Source: Collimonas antrihumi
GTDB taxonomy: Bacteria > Pseudomonadota > Gammaproteobacteria > Burkholderiales > Burkholderiaceae_D
Length of the DNA stretch: 64,000 nt
Reading direction: 5' to 3'
Assembly: GCF_018304965.1 (NCBI RefSeq)
Contig: NZ_JAGQED010000005.1
Coordinates: forward strand, 62,001 to 126,000
Of this stretch, positions 9,021-20,661 are shown piece by piece. Positions within the stretch are counted from its first letter, which is position 1, and each line of letters starts with the position of its first letter. Below the pieces are notes generated by a model. That model was not told the origin of the DNA, searched no databases, and saw only the letters and a list, made by a program, of their open reading frames with translations. The translations under genes were made by a program, and so were the position numbers.

Positions 9021-10013
9021 TCATGCCTGCCATAACGGCGGCTCATCCATCAGCGCGATCTGTTCGCGCAATTCCAGCACCCGGTCTTGCCAATAGCGCT
9101 GGGTATTAAACCAGGGGAAGGCCACGGCGAAAGCCGGGTCGTCCCAGCGCCGCGCTATCCAGGCTGCGTAGTGGATCAGGCGCAGCGTGCGCAGGGCTTC
9201 GATCAGATACAGCTCGCGCGTATCGAAATCGCAGAAGTCTTCATAGCCGGCCAGCAAGCTGCCCATTTGCTGCACCATGTCCCTGCGCTCGCCGGACAAC
9301 AGCATCCACAAATCCTGCACCGCAGGCCCCATGCGGCTATCGTCGAAATCGACAAAGTGCGGCCCGGCATCGGTCCACAACACATTGCTGCCGTGGCAAT
9401 CGCCATGCAGGCGCAAGGCGCCGACACTCCCGGCACGCTCAAAACAGCGGCGCACGCCCAGCAAAGCCTGGGTCACGGTGCTGCGATAAGCTTCCAGCAA
9501 ATCTTCCGGCACGAAATTGTTGGCGAGTAAAAATGCGCTAGGTTCTTCGCCGAAACTGACGATATCCAATGTCGGCCGGTGCTGATAATTGCTGAGTGCG
9601 CCGACTGCGTGAATGCGGCCCAGGAAACGGCCCAGCCATTCCAGCGTAGCGCTATCCTCCAGCTCCGGCGCGCGGCCACCGTGGCGTGGAAACACTGCGA
9701 AGCGGAAGCCCTCGAACTGGTGCAGGGTACGCCCGTCTTCCGCCGCCCATGCAGCCACCACCGGAATTTCACGCTCGACCAGCTCTTGCACGAAGCCGTG
9801 TTCCTCCAGGATCGCAGCGTCGCTCCAGCGTTGTGGCCGATAGAACTTCGCCACCAGCGGCGGCCCTTGTTCCATGCCGATCTGGTACACGCGGTTTTCA
9901 TAGCTGTTCAGCGCCAGCAGGCGGCCATCGCCATGCAGGCCGATGCTGTCGAGCGCGTCCAGTACGGTGTCCGGGGTGAGGGTCGAAAATGATGCGGGAG
10001 GCGATGTAGTCAT
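9021..10013 (-). CDS. srkA: stress-response serine/threonine kinase, SrkA (YihE/RdoA) family
   Basis: 330 aa, the length of E. coli SrkA. It has a choline-kinase-like fold: ENRVYQIG near the nucleotide loop, the Lys in PPLVAKFYRP, the catalytic loop LHGDCHGSNVLW and the metal-binding FVDFDDSRMGP. In E. coli the kinase counters stress-induced death and acts in Cpx/MazF-related pathways; the role here is inferred. Dsb-type oxidoreductase genes, which often follow it in enterobacteria, are absent. Convergent with the SMR gene. Confidence 0.9.
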   Translation of the reverse strand: MTTSPPASFSTLTPDTVLDALDSIGLHGDGRLLALNSYENRVYQIGMEQGPPLVAKFYRPQRWSDAAILEEHGFVQELVEREIPVVAAWAAEDGRTLHQFEGFRFAVFPRHGGRAPELEDSATLEWLGRFLGRIHAVGALSNYQHRPTLDIVSFGEEPSAFLLANNFVPEDLLEAYRSTVTQALLGVRRCFERAGSVGALRLHGDCHGSNVLWTDAGPHFVDFDDSRMGPAVQDLWMLLSGERRDMVQQMGSLLAGYEDFCDFDTRELYLIEALRTLRLIHYAAWIARRWDDPAFAVAFPWFNTQRYWQDRVLELREQIALMDEPPLWQA

Positions 10014-10128
10014 CCCGCATTGTAAACGCCGGCGGCTTATTTTTTTGGAGGATTAGGCAGTAATGACATTGTTGCTTGCCAATGCCAGGTGGTAAATTTT
10101 AAAAACAACAACTTACCAGGCAAACCTC

Positions 10129-11025
10129 ATGACAATGCTCTCGCCAAGCTTGATCAAAAAAGCATTTTGCAACGTCATCAGTGCATTGCGCCTGATGGTG
10201 CCAGGCATATTGACGACGCTGGTGACATTAGCGCCTCTGGCGGCGGCAAACGACATCCCGCCAGCGTTAATGCTCGCCAACAGCTACCGTCCCGGTATCA
10301 ATCTTGCGGGATATTGGGTGAGCGAAAAAATGGATGGTACGCGCGGCTATTGGGATGGCGAAAAATTGCTGACGCGCCGCGGCCAACAAATATTTGCACC
10401 TGCCTGGTTCACTGCGAATTGGCCGAAAGTGGCGCTGGACGGCGAACTGTGGGCCGGCCGCGAGCAGTTCCATCACGCGGTCTCCACCATACGCCGCCAG
10501 ACGCCGGACGATGCGGCCTGGCGCAAAATGCGTTTCATGGTGTTCGATCTGCCGGCGCATGGCGGCACTTTCGATCAGCGTCTCATTGCATTGCAAAGCG
10601 TGACTGCCAAGCTTGCCGTGCCCTGGGTAGTCGCAGTCGAACAAATCAAGGTCGACGACCATGCGGCCTTGCAAAGTATGCTTGAACGCATCGTCAAACA
10701 AGGCGGCGAAGGATTGATGTTGCACAGAGGCGATTCGCTTTACCGTGGATATCGCAGCAATGACCTGCTCAAAGTTAAAATCCACGAGGATGCGGAAGCC
10801 AAGGTCATCGCCCATATTCCAGGCAAAGGAAAATACCAAGGCATACTGGGCGCTTTACAGGTGGAAACCCCAGACGGCTTGCGCTTCAAACTAGGCAGCG
10901 GTTTCACCGACGCGCAGCGGCGCCAGCCGCCGGCGCTGGGAAGCCAGGTGACTTACCGCTATCGCGGCTTGACTCCTGGCGGCACGCCACGGTTCGCCAG
11001 TTTCATGCGGGTGTATGAGCAGTAG
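10129..11025 (+). CDS. ligE: exported ATP-dependent DNA ligase, LigE type
   Basis: 298 aa. A signal-like segment (LMVPGILTTLVTLAPLAAA) ends near residue 40. The catalytic lysine motif SEKMDGTRGYW puts the adenylated Lys near residue 67, followed by further nucleotidyltransferase motifs (LDGELWAG, GGEGLMLH, LLKVKIHEDAEAKVI) and an OB-fold ending in FASFMRVYEQ. This minimal ligase of beta/gamma-proteobacteria and Neisseria is exported, and has been linked to periplasmic or extracellular DNA in uptake and biofilm. The main replicative ligase is NAD-dependent LigA, not in the window. Neighbours give no functional hint. The ATG at 10129 has a weak ribosome-binding site; 10135 is an alternative. 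Confidence 0.9.
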   Translation: MTMLSPSLIKKAFCNVISALRLMVPGILTTLVTLAPLAAANDIPPALMLANSYRPGINLAGYWVSEKMDGTRGYWDGEKLLTRRGQQIFAPAWFTANWPKVALDGELWAGREQFHHAVSTIRRQTPDDAAWRKMRFMVFDLPAHGGTFDQRLIALQSVTAKLAVPWVVAVEQIKVDDHAALQSMLERIVKQGGEGLMLHRGDSLYRGYRSNDLLKVKIHEDAEAKVIAHIPGKGKYQGILGALQVETPDGLRFKLGSGFTDAQRRQPPALGSQVTYRYRGLTPGGTPRFASFMRVYEQ

Positions 11026-11241
11026 TGCTCCGATTTTGATATAAGATCATTCAATCTGGTTTATCGGCTTACCAAAGAGCCTGTCGAAGGCTATACCGGT
11101 ATTCTGCGGTAGCTTCATGTAGAATTTCTCAGGACAAATGATTGCTCACGGACAAGCATCTCGAATATTTTGCAGCTTAAGCGCATTTCAATCGTAAAAT
11201 CCGTATCCTCATTTCCCTCGTAAATTTAAACGGCCATCTCC

Positions 11242-11940
11242 ATGAATCTCGACGAACCCCTCTCAGACAAAGAATTTGACGAACTGGACGATTTTTTATT
11301 GTCCGATCGTTGCGCTGAAGACAGCATGACCATGGATACCCTGCACGGCTATCTGACGGCGCTAGTGATCGGCCCCGAACAGGTTTTGCTGGGTGAATGG
11401 CTGCCACATGTGTGGGGACCGTCGCTGAAAGACGCGCCGAAATTCAAGTCCGACAAGGAATATGAAAAGATCGTCGGCCTGATTGCGCGCTACATGAATG
11501 AAATCGCTGTCACGCTGGAAGTGGCGCCGAAAGAATACGAACCGCTGTTTTGCGAACACGAACACGAAGGTAAGAACCTGCTCGACGGCGAAGCCTGGAC
11601 CTGGGGTTTCTGGGAAGGCATCAACCTGCGCGCCAAAGCCTGGGAACCGATCTGGCACTCCAACCTGGCGACGGTAGTACGCCCTATCTACTTGCTAGGT
11701 GCGGAAGAACTGGAAGAGGAAGAAATGGCGTTGCGCGAAGATCCCGTGCAACGTCACAAGCTGGCAATAGAGGTGGAGGCGGCGATTCCGGAAATCTACC
11801 GTTATTGGCTGCCGCACCGTAAATCGGCGGTCACCACCATCCAGCGCGACAAGCCGAAAGTCGGCCGCAATGATGAGTGCATCTGCGGCAGCGGTAAGAA
11901 ATTCAAGAAATGCTGTGGCATCGACTCCAGCGAAGATTGA
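11242..11940 (+). CDS. UPF0149/YecA-like protein with C-terminal SEC-C zinc motif
   Basis: 232 aa. The first 190 residues are a YecA/UPF0149-type alpha-helical domain ([27 protein letters not shown]). The end carries [14 protein letters not shown], the SEC-C zinc-binding motif also found at the SecA C-terminus. YecA-type proteins can bind ribosomes through this motif; the precise role is not settled. A normal start with no close operon partner; the next gene, orn, is convergent. Confidence 0.88.
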   Translation: MNLDEPLSDKEFDELDDFLLSDRCAEDSMTMDTLHGYLTALVIGPEQVLLGEWLPHVWGPSLKDAPKFKSDKEYEKIVGLIARYMNEIAVTLEVAPKEYEPLFCEHEHEGKNLLDGEAWTWGFWEGINLRAKAWEPIWHSNLATVVRPIYLLGAEELEEEEMALREDPVQRHKLAIEVEAAIPEIYRYWLPHRKSAVTTIQRDKPKVGRNDECICGSGKKFKKCCGIDSSED

Positions 11941-11997
11941 ACATGGAAAACGGTGGATAGCGCTAAGCGGTATCCACCCTGCCACATTGACGCAGCA

Positions 11998-12603
11998 TTA
12001 TTCTTTAATGAAATGCTCGCGGTAGTAGCGCAGTTCTTCAATCGATTCAATGATATCCGCCAGCGCAGTATGCTTTTGATGCTTCTTGAAGCCACTAGCC
12101 AGTTCCGGCTTCCAGCGGCGGCATAGTTCTTTCAGGGTGGATACGTCCAGGTTGCGGTAGTGGAAAAACGCTTCCAGCTTGGGCATCCCGCGCGCCATGA
12201 AGCGGCGATCCTGGCAAATCGTGTTGCCGCACATAGGTGACTTGCCGTTCGGCACGTATTTTTTCAGGAACGCGATCAGCGCCAATTCGGCATCACTTTC
12301 GGTCACGGTCGAGGCTTTCACCTTTTCGATCAGGCCGGAGCGGCCATGGGTACCCTTGTTCCAGGCATCCATGCCATCCATGATTTCGTCAGGTTGATGA
12401 ATCGCAAACACCGGCCCTTCCGCAAGGATATTCAATTGCGGATCGGTCACCACCACCGCCACTTCAATGATGCGGTCGGTATCCGGATTGAGCCCGGTCA
12501 TTTCCATATCGACCCAGATCAGGTTGAATTCGTTAGGCCGCACCGGCGCCGCGGGAACTGGCGGAGCTTCGGGTGTAGCGGATATATCGTCGGCTTGTGA
12601 CAT
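11998..12603 (-). CDS. orn: oligoribonuclease
   Basis: 201 aa, slightly long because of a Pro/Ala-rich N-terminus of about 24 residues. DEDDh 3'-5' exonuclease that degrades RNA dinucleotides, including pGpG from c-di-GMP breakdown. Exo I is visible as [21 protein letters not shown], and the final His/Asp pair in KHTALADI. Single gene, divergent from the M48 protease across a region holding a long inverted repeat. Confidence 0.96.
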   Translation of the reverse strand: MSQADDISATPEAPPVPAAPVRPNEFNLIWVDMEMTGLNPDTDRIIEVAVVVTDPQLNILAEGPVFAIHQPDEIMDGMDAWNKGTHGRSGLIEKVKASTVTESDAELALIAFLKKYVPNGKSPMCGNTICQDRRFMARGMPKLEAFFHYRNLDVSTLKELCRRWKPELASGFKKHQKHTALADIIESIEELRYYREHFIKE

Positions 12604-12674
12604 AATTGTTCTCTTAGTTAGCGGTATTGCGGCATTTCACGTGAAATTTGCCGTAAAGCGCCTTCAGGAACCGT

Positions 12675-12755
12675 CGCGAGCGGCTCAAGGTCTGGTCGAG
12701 AAGCGGAGCTGTACTTTAGTACAGCGAGCATCGCAGACCAGAGATTGAGTCGCGC
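12675..12755. repeat. imperfect inverted repeat, arms about 38 bp
   Basis: The arms run from GCGAGCGGCTCAAGGTCTGG to the matching CCAGAGATTGAGTCGCGC and meet at the perfect core CTGTACT-TT-AGTACAG. The element fills much of the orn/M48 divergent gap. It looks like a dispersed palindromic element rather than a terminator, having no T-tract. No second copy was seen in the window. Confidence 0.75.
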
Positions 12756-12806
12756 AGTAGGTTACTGGAGGTGCAATTGGAAGGTATTTTCTCACATAGG
12801 GACGGC

Positions 12807-14138
12807 ATGTCTTCATTTGCATTTTCAGTTTTGTTTGTTGTTTTCCTGGCGATCACCCTGGTGGTGCGCTTCTGGCTGAGCTCGCGCCAGATTCGCCATG
12901 TACTTGCCCACCGCAGCGCAGTACCGGCCGAATTCGCCGAAAAGATCCCATTGTCCGCGCACCAGCGCGCTGCCGACTACACCGTCGCCAAGACCAAATT
13001 CGGCCTGTTTTCGATGCTGGTGAGCGCTGCCGTCCTGATCGGCTTCACGCTGTTGGGTGGTTTGCAGTTGCTTTCCAACATCATATTCAACTGGGCCGGC
13101 CCCGGCATGGTCTATCAACTGGGCTTGCTGGTGGCGTTCGGCGCCATTTCCGGCCTGATCGACCTGCCGCTGGATTATTACAAGCAATTTGTACTGGAAG
13201 CCCGTTTCGGCTTTAACAAGATGACGGTCCGGCTGTTCTTTACCGACATGTTGAAAAACACCTTGATCGGCGCCGCTATCGGCTTGCCGCTGATCTGGGT
13301 AGTGTTGCAGCTGATGGCAAAATCAGGCGGTCTCTGGTGGTTTTACGCCTGGCTGGTATTCAGCGCTTTCCAGCTGTTGATGCTGGTGCTCTACCCTACC
13401 GTGATTGCGCCGCTGTTCAATAAATTCACGCCGCTCAACGACGACAGCCTGCGCGACCGCATCGAAGGCTTGATGAAACGGGTCGGCTTCGCCTCCAAGG
13501 GCTTGTTCGTGATGGACGGCTCCAAGCGTAGCGCCCACGGCAACGCCTATTTCTCCGGCTTCGGCGCCGGCAAACGGATTGTTTTTTTCGACACCCTGCT
13601 GGCGCGTCTGGCGCCGCATGAAATCGAAGCAGTGCTGGCGCATGAACTGGGCCACTTCAAGCTCAAGCACATCACCAAACGCATTGTCGTGATGTTCGCG
13701 ATTTCGCTGGCTTTCCTGGCTTTGCTCGGTTACCTGAAGCAGCAACTCTGGTTCTACACCGGCCTCGGCGTCAATCCGCTGCTGCTGGCCGATCTCAGCA
13801 ACAACGATGCGATGGCGCTGATCCTGTTCATGCTGGCGCTGCCGATCTTTACCTTCCTGCTGTCGCCACTATCGTCGATCAGTTCGCGCAAACACGAATT
13901 CGAAGCCGACGCATTTGCCGCCCGGCACACCGACGCCAACGATCTGGTGGCGGCGCTGGTCAAGCTGTATGAAGACAATGCCTCGACCCTGACACCAGAT
14001 CCGCTGCACTCTGCGTTCTACGATTCGCACCCGCCTGCCTCGGTACGCATCAAAAAATTGACGAATAAGTTATCAGATAAGGTAGACGATAAGTTGGACG
14101 ATAAGTTGGACGATAAGCCGATGGCAGCACATGGTTGA
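12807..14138 (+). CDS. M48 (Ste24-like) integral membrane metalloprotease
   Basis: 443 aa from the ATG with AGGGA before it; a GTG at 12771 would add 12 residues. Several membrane helices flank the zinc motif [13 protein letters not shown], with the third ligand Glu in [16 protein letters not shown]. It has the domain order of CAAX-prenyl-protease-like M48A enzymes, used by bacteria in membrane protein quality control. Its last codons form a Lys/Asp tail made by a 12-bp tandem repeat. It overlaps rsgA by 8 bp (ATGGTTGA), so the two are translationally coupled. Confidence 0.93.
   Translation: MSSFAFSVLFVVFLAITLVVRFWLSSRQIRHVLAHRSAVPAEFAEKIPLSAHQRAADYTVAKTKFGLFSMLVSAAVLIGFTLLGGLQLLSNIIFNWAGPGMVYQLGLLVAFGAISGLIDLPLDYYKQFVLEARFGFNKMTVRLFFTDMLKNTLIGAAIGLPLIWVVLQLMAKSGGLWWFYAWLVFSAFQLLMLVLYPTVIAPLFNKFTPLNDDSLRDRIEGLMKRVGFASKGLFVMDGSKRSAHGNAYFSGFGAGKRIVFFDTLLARLAPHEIEAVLAHELGHFKLKHITKRIVVMFAISLAFLALLGYLKQQLWFYTGLGVNPLLLADLSNNDAMALILFMLALPIFTFLLSPLSSISSRKHEFEADAFAARHTDANDLVAALVKLYEDNASTLTPDPLHSAFYDSHPPASVRIKKLTNKLSDKVDDKLDDKLDDKPMAAHG
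14076..14117 (+). repeat. 12-bp in-frame tandem repeat in the protease tail
   Basis: Units GATAAGGTAGAC, GATAAGTTGGAC, GATAAGTTGGAC and a partial GATAAG encode repeated D-K-(V/L)-D. The unit is a multiple of three, so copy changes would keep the frame and vary only tail length. Confidence 0.85.
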
Positions 14139-15111
14139 TCACAGCAAGCTAAGCCACCACAAGCAACACAGCAACCAGGCCGGCAGCGGCCTGGTGATTG
14201 CCGCACACGGCCGGCACTATCTGGTGCAAGGAAAAATTGGGGAAGGGTCGCTTACAGAATCGCTCAAATTGCAATGCGTCACGCGCGGCAAGAAAAGCGA
14301 TGTCGCCGTCGGCGACCGGGTTCAGTTGAAGCTGACTTCGCCCAACCAAGGCGTGATCGAAGCCATCGATGAGCGCCACAGCCTGCTGTATCGCTCCGAC
14401 CAGTACAAATCCAAGTTGCTGGCCGCCAACGTCACCCAGCTGTTCATCGTGGTGGCAACCGAACCGGGTTTTGCCGACGATCTGATTTCACGCGCGCTGG
14501 TGGCTGCAGAAGCCGCCGGCGTCACGGCGCATATCGTGCTGAACAAAACCGATATCGTCGAATCGCTGGCCAAGACCCGGCAACGGTTGCAGCTGTATGC
14601 CAGCCTCGGCTACCCGGTGCATGAAGTGTCGGCACGCGCATTCCCGGAACAAACCTGCGCCACGCTGGCACCCTTGCTGGCAGGACAATCGACCATCCTG
14701 ATCGGCCAGTCCGGCATGGGCAAATCGTCGCTGATCAACCTGATCATGCCGGGCGCCGACATTGCCGTGCGCGAAATTTCCGCCGCTCTCGATACCGGCA
14801 AGCACACCACTACCTTCACCCGCCTGTATGAAATGGATGTGGCGGACACCAGCCTCGGAGGCAATCCCGCCAACATCATCGATTCGCCGGGATTCCAGGA
14901 ATTCGGCTTGTATCAGTTGAGCGAAGGCATGTTGGAGCGTGCCTTCACCGAGTTCTCGCCCTACCTTGGCAAGTGCAAGTTTTACAACTGCCATCATCTG
15001 ACCGAACCGAGCTGCGCCGTACTGGAAGCGGTCAAGGAAAACAAAATATCGCCGATGCGGCATCAGTTGTACGTGCAGTTGCTGCATGAATCGTCGCAAA
15101 AGCTGTATTAA
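14131..15111 (+). CDS. rsgA: ribosome small-subunit GTPase A
   Basis: 326 aa. Late 30S-assembly GTPase with an N-terminal OB-fold, a circularly permuted GTPase domain (G4 LNKTD comes before the P-loop [12 protein letters not shown]) and a C-terminal zinc finger ([13 protein letters not shown]). The start overlaps the protease stop. Pairing of an M48 protease gene with rsgA is, to my knowledge, common in Burkholderiales. The next gene, argF, is 211 bp away with its own apparent promoter. Confidence 0.95.
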   Translation: MVDHSKLSHHKQHSNQAGSGLVIAAHGRHYLVQGKIGEGSLTESLKLQCVTRGKKSDVAVGDRVQLKLTSPNQGVIEAIDERHSLLYRSDQYKSKLLAANVTQLFIVVATEPGFADDLISRALVAAEAAGVTAHIVLNKTDIVESLAKTRQRLQLYASLGYPVHEVSARAFPEQTCATLAPLLAGQSTILIGQSGMGKSSLINLIMPGADIAVREISAALDTGKHTTTFTRLYEMDVADTSLGGNPANIIDSPGFQEFGLYQLSEGMLERAFTEFSPYLGKCKFYNCHHLTEPSCAVLEAVKENKISPMRHQLYVQLLHESSQKLY

Positions 15112-15160
15112 TTGCCAAAACAGCCATTTTTCGACAGGTATCTTTTCTACTGAAATCCCT

Positions 15161-15166
15161 TATAAT
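15161..15166 (+). promoter_or_regulatory. -10 TATAAT for argF
   Basis: Perfect TATAAT in the rsgA-argF gap. The -35 is poor at normal spacing. It implies a 5' leader of about 150 nt before argF. Confidence 0.45.
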
Positions 15167-15322
15167 TGAAGCACTTATTTCATTTCTAAGCCAATCTCAG
15201 GTAGTCGGGAAGTCGGCAGTGCAGCAGTTGGTGGTGCAATTGATGCCGCAATTGAGCAGTTGTTTTAAAAATGGAATTCCAACTATCGGCGGCAGTCGCC
15301 ACAGCGGCCGCCGTTTTCATTT

Positions 15323-17631
<2,309 letters not shown>

Positions 17632-17669
17632 AATTCACGCTAACTGAAAAAACTCAAAACGAACTCAAC

Positions 17670-17984
17670 ATGACTACACAATTCGACAATGTCACCGTCC
17701 TCAAGCAAGGCAATGTCTATTTCGACGGCAAATGCGTTTCCCACACCGTCGTTTTCGCGGATGGCAGCAAGAAGACGCTGGGCGTCATCCTGCCTTCATC
17801 GCTGAACTTCGGTACCGGCGTTGCAGAAATAATGGAAATTACCAGCGGCATCTGCCGTGTGCGCCAGAAAGACCAGCAAGCCTGGGTCCAGTACAGCGGC
17901 GGCGAGCGCTTTGAAATCCCGGCCAATTCGAGTTTCGATATCGAGACGCTGGAAACCGTGAACTACGTTTGCCATTACGCCTAA
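17670..17984 (+). CDS. ppnP: pyrimidine/purine nucleoside phosphorylase
   Basis: 104 aa, a single cupin barrel of the UPF0345/PpnP family ([39 protein letters not shown]). The E. coli member phosphorolyses a wide range of nucleosides. It is close behind argG, and the metabolic link is not obvious. Confidence 0.93.
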   Translation: MTTQFDNVTVLKQGNVYFDGKCVSHTVVFADGSKKTLGVILPSSLNFGTGVAEIMEITSGICRVRQKDQQAWVQYSGGERFEIPANSSFDIETLETVNYVCHYA

Positions 17985-18008
17985 AACGTAAAGAAAAATG
18001 CAAAAAAA

Positions 18009-18036
18009 AGCCCGTGATGCAGTTGCATGACGGGCT
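18009..18036 (-). terminator. intrinsic terminator for murB
   Basis: Stem AGCCCG...CGGGCT with inner ATGCA/TGCAT pairing, followed on the minus strand by eight U residues (A8 at 18002-18009). It lies about 100 bp past the murB stop. On the plus strand it has no U-tract. Confidence 0.8.
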
Positions 18037-18069
18037 AAATCCATTACTTTAGGGAGTGTTGGATATGAG

Positions 18070-18096
18070 ACATAACGGAGTTTAAGTCCGTTATGT
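18070..18096. repeat. 10-bp perfect inverted repeat, 7-nt loop
   Basis: ACATAACGGA-GTTTAAG-TCCGTTATGT between ppnP and murB. There is no U-tract on either strand. It could be a 3'-end hairpin of ppnP mRNA or a protein site. Confidence 0.6.
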
Positions 18097-18136
18097 GACC
18101 TAATAATGACACATTGAGATGCGAACCGCTTGCGCC

Positions 18137-19168
18137 TCAAATAAAAATCGGTTCCGGCTCCAGCGTTACGCCAAATTTCCCTCTCACATCGGCCTGCACC
18201 GCTTGCGCCAGGCGCACCACATCCTGGCCACTGGCGCCGCCGCGGTTGACCAGCACCAGCGCCTGTTTTTCATACACACCCGCTGCACCCAGGTTTCTCC
18301 CCTTCCAGCCGCACTGATCGATCAGCCAGCCGGCAGCCAATTTGTAACTGCCGTTCGGCTGCAGGTAATTCACCAATTGCGGATATTGTTCCAGCAGAGC
18401 ATTTCGTTGTGCTGCCGTCACTATCGGATTCTTGAAAAAACTGCCGGCATTGCCGATCACTGCGGGGTCCGGCAGTTTGCGGGTGCGGATGGCAATCACC
18501 GCATCGCTGATATCGCGCGCGCTTGGCTGCAGCAATTTACGCGTATCCAGCTCTTGCGCCACATCGGCATAACGCAAAGCAGGCTGCCAGTGCTTCGGCA
18601 AGGCAAAGGTGACATCGAGCACCACTGCCCTGTCGCGCAAGCGGTGCTTGAACACGCTGTCGCGATAGTCAAAGGCGCAGGCGCTGCGATCGAGGGTCAG
18701 GATTTCGCCGCTCTCCATATCGATTGCGGTCAGCGCATGGAAGCGCTCTTGCAGCTCGATGCCGTAGGCGCCAATGTTCTGGATCGGCGCGGCGCCGACG
18801 CTGCCCGGAATCAGGGACAGGTTCTCCAGCCCTGCCAGCCCTTGCTCCAACGTCCATAACACCAGCTCATGCCAGTTTTCGCCGGCTGCCGCCCGTACAT
18901 AAACGGCATCATCGTCGGCGCCGACAATTTCCCGTCCGCGATTACACATATGCAACACCAGCCCCGGAAAATCCTGGGTCAGGACCAGATTGCTGCCGCC
19001 GCCCAGCACCAGCCGCGGTAAACGGGCGGCGTCAGGGTCGGACCTGAGTATCTGCAGGGTTTCCAGTGAAGTGACCGGCAGGTAGGCGTGTGCGCTGGCA
19101 TCGATACCAAAGGTATTATGCTGGCGCAGCGAAAAATCGAATTGGTACGGAAGCTTGGAGATGGTCAT
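18137..19168 (-). CDS. murB: UDP-N-acetylenolpyruvoylglucosamine reductase
   Basis: 343 aa. FAD enzyme that reduces UDP-GlcNAc-enolpyruvate to UDP-MurNAc in peptidoglycan synthesis. FAD-domain motifs [12 protein letters not shown] and [17 protein letters not shown], and the catalytic region [10 protein letters not shown], are present; the architecture is type I, as in E. coli. Single gene, divergent from the yajQ-type gene, ending at an intrinsic terminator. Confidence 0.95.
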   Translation of the reverse strand: MTISKLPYQFDFSLRQHNTFGIDASAHAYLPVTSLETLQILRSDPDAARLPRLVLGGGSNLVLTQDFPGLVLHMCNRGREIVGADDDAVYVRAAAGENWHELVLWTLEQGLAGLENLSLIPGSVGAAPIQNIGAYGIELQERFHALTAIDMESGEILTLDRSACAFDYRDSVFKHRLRDRAVVLDVTFALPKHWQPALRYADVAQELDTRKLLQPSARDISDAVIAIRTRKLPDPAVIGNAGSFFKNPIVTAAQRNALLEQYPQLVNYLQPNGSYKLAAGWLIDQCGWKGRNLGAAGVYEKQALVLVNRGGASGQDVVRLAQAVQADVRGKFGVTLEPEPIFI

Positions 19169-19360
19169 AGCATCGGGATTATAAACGTAAGCGGCTAAGG
19201 CCAGCGGCCAAACCTGACGCCTGACGATAGGCAGACATATAAGAAATAGGCCCGCCAGACTGACATCTCGGGTTTCTTGTCCGTTAAAATGCGCATAGCT
19301 CGACGGCGGCTCCAGCTTGAGCCTGCCGGCTTTGTTTGAACATACTGAAGGAATATCACC

Positions 19361-19846
19361 ATGCCATCATTCGATACCGTATCGGAAGCCAATCTGGTCG
19401 AAGTAAAAAATGCCAACGATCAAGCCAACAAGGAAATCTCGACCCGCTTCGACTTCAAGGGCAGCGACGCCCGCATCGAGTTGAAAGAACGCGACCTGAC
19501 TGCGTATGCCGACTCTGAATTCCAACTGGCGCAAGTACGTGACGTTTTGACCTCGAAACTGGTCAAGCGTAATGTCGACGTGCGCTTTCTCGACATCGGC
19601 AAAATCGAAAAAATCGGTGGCGACAAGGTCAAGCAAGTGATCAAGATCAAGAACGGCATCGAATCGGAAGCCGCCAAGAAGATCGTCCGCATCGTCAAGG
19701 ACAGCAAGATGAAGGTCCAGGCCAGCATCCAGGGCGACGCGGTCCGCATCACCGGCGCCAAACGCGACGATTTGCAGGCAGCCATGGCCATGTTGCGTAA
19801 GGAAGTGGCCGATTTGCCACTGGAATTCAATAATTTCCGTGACTAA
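19361..19846 (+). CDS. YajQ-family nucleotide-binding protein
   Basis: 161 aa, two-lobed YajQ fold beginning [18 protein letters not shown] with [16 protein letters not shown]. Family members bind c-di-GMP or other nucleotides and can act as a co-regulator of transcription (shown in Xanthomonas). GAAGGAATA precedes the ATG. Monocistronic. Confidence 0.94.
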   Translation: MPSFDTVSEANLVEVKNANDQANKEISTRFDFKGSDARIELKERDLTAYADSEFQLAQVRDVLTSKLVKRNVDVRFLDIGKIEKIGGDKVKQVIKIKNGIESEAAKKIVRIVKDSKMKVQASIQGDAVRITGAKRDDLQAAMAMLRKEVADLPLEFNNFRD

Positions 19847-19955
19847 ATTGTAGCTTGGCAACTTCTAGGGTTATCATCCACCTGCTGTTGCCGGCTGTTC
19901 AAGATATCGGCACTACGGCGCTACCTTAACCCCTTGCCAGGAAAGTCGGACAACA

Positions 19956-20606
19956 ATGCGCCCGCTTGCTCTAGTCAACCGCCTGTTTTTACTTGCTTCC
20001 ATTTCCTGTGTTACCTGCACTGCACAAGCTTCCGATATTGGCGTAGTCGGCCTGTTTCCGGGCAAAGCGGTGCTGGTAATCGACGGCTCCGGGCCGAAAA
20101 CTTTCTCGGTTGGCAGCAAAGTCACCGACGATGTGAAGCTGCTGGAAGCCAACGGCTCCACCGCCACACTGGAAGTTAAAGGCAAGCGGCAAGTGATCGG
20201 CATCGGCGAATACGTCAGCCGTAGCGCACCCGGCGCTGCTTCCAGCGTTACCTTGAAAGTCAATCCGCAGGGACATTTTGTGGCACAGGCCCAGATCAAC
20301 GGCGCCATGATGACCATGCTGGTCGACACCGGCGCCACCATGATCGCCCTGCCCGCATCGGAGGCAGTACGGCTCGGCGTGGACTACAAAAAGGGCAGGA
20401 TGGTCGCGGTCAATACTGCTAACGGCGCGGCACCGGCGTACATGGTCAAGCTGAACACCGTCAAGATCGGCGACATTGAAATGAATCAGGTCGACGCTCT
20501 GGTACAAGAGGCCGGGCTGCCGTTTGCACTGCTCGGCATGTCGTTCCTGAACCGCACCGAGATGCGGCGCGAAGGCGAGATGATGGTATTGACCAAGCGC
20601 TTCTGA
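19956..20606 (+). CDS. exported retropepsin-like aspartic protease (TIGR02281-type)
   Basis: 216 aa. Signal peptide up to about residue 26 (ISCVTCTAQAS). The N-terminal half is a small beta-domain (VVGLFPGKAVLVIDG). The C-terminal half holds the catalytic motif MLVDTGATMIALPAS and GMSFLNRTEM typical of clan AA single-domain aspartic proteases, which dimerise to be active. The substrate is unknown. Convergent with aroG. Confidence 0.88.
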   Translation: MRPLALVNRLFLLASISCVTCTAQASDIGVVGLFPGKAVLVIDGSGPKTFSVGSKVTDDVKLLEANGSTATLEVKGKRQVIGIGEYVSRSAPGAASSVTLKVNPQGHFVAQAQINGAMMTMLVDTGATMIALPASEAVRLGVDYKKGRMVAVNTANGAAPAYMVKLNTVKIGDIEMNQVDALVQEAGLPFALLGMSFLNRTEMRREGEMMVLTKRF

Positions 20607-20625
20607 CAGCGCTTGATCTACCAGC

Positions 20626-20644
20626 GGCGGATAACCTATCCGCC
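20626..20644. terminator. hairpin between convergent genes
   Basis: GGCGGATA-ACC-TATCCGCC, an 8-bp perfect stem placed between the retropepsin stop and the aroG stop. It lacks a clear U-tract on either strand, so termination efficiency is doubtful. Confidence 0.4.
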
Positions 20645-20661
20645 CTGTGTTACCTACCCGT

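Noticed and set aside
18070-18096. Intrinsic terminator for ppnP
   Set aside because: A good stem but no U-tract, so recorded only as an inverted repeat.
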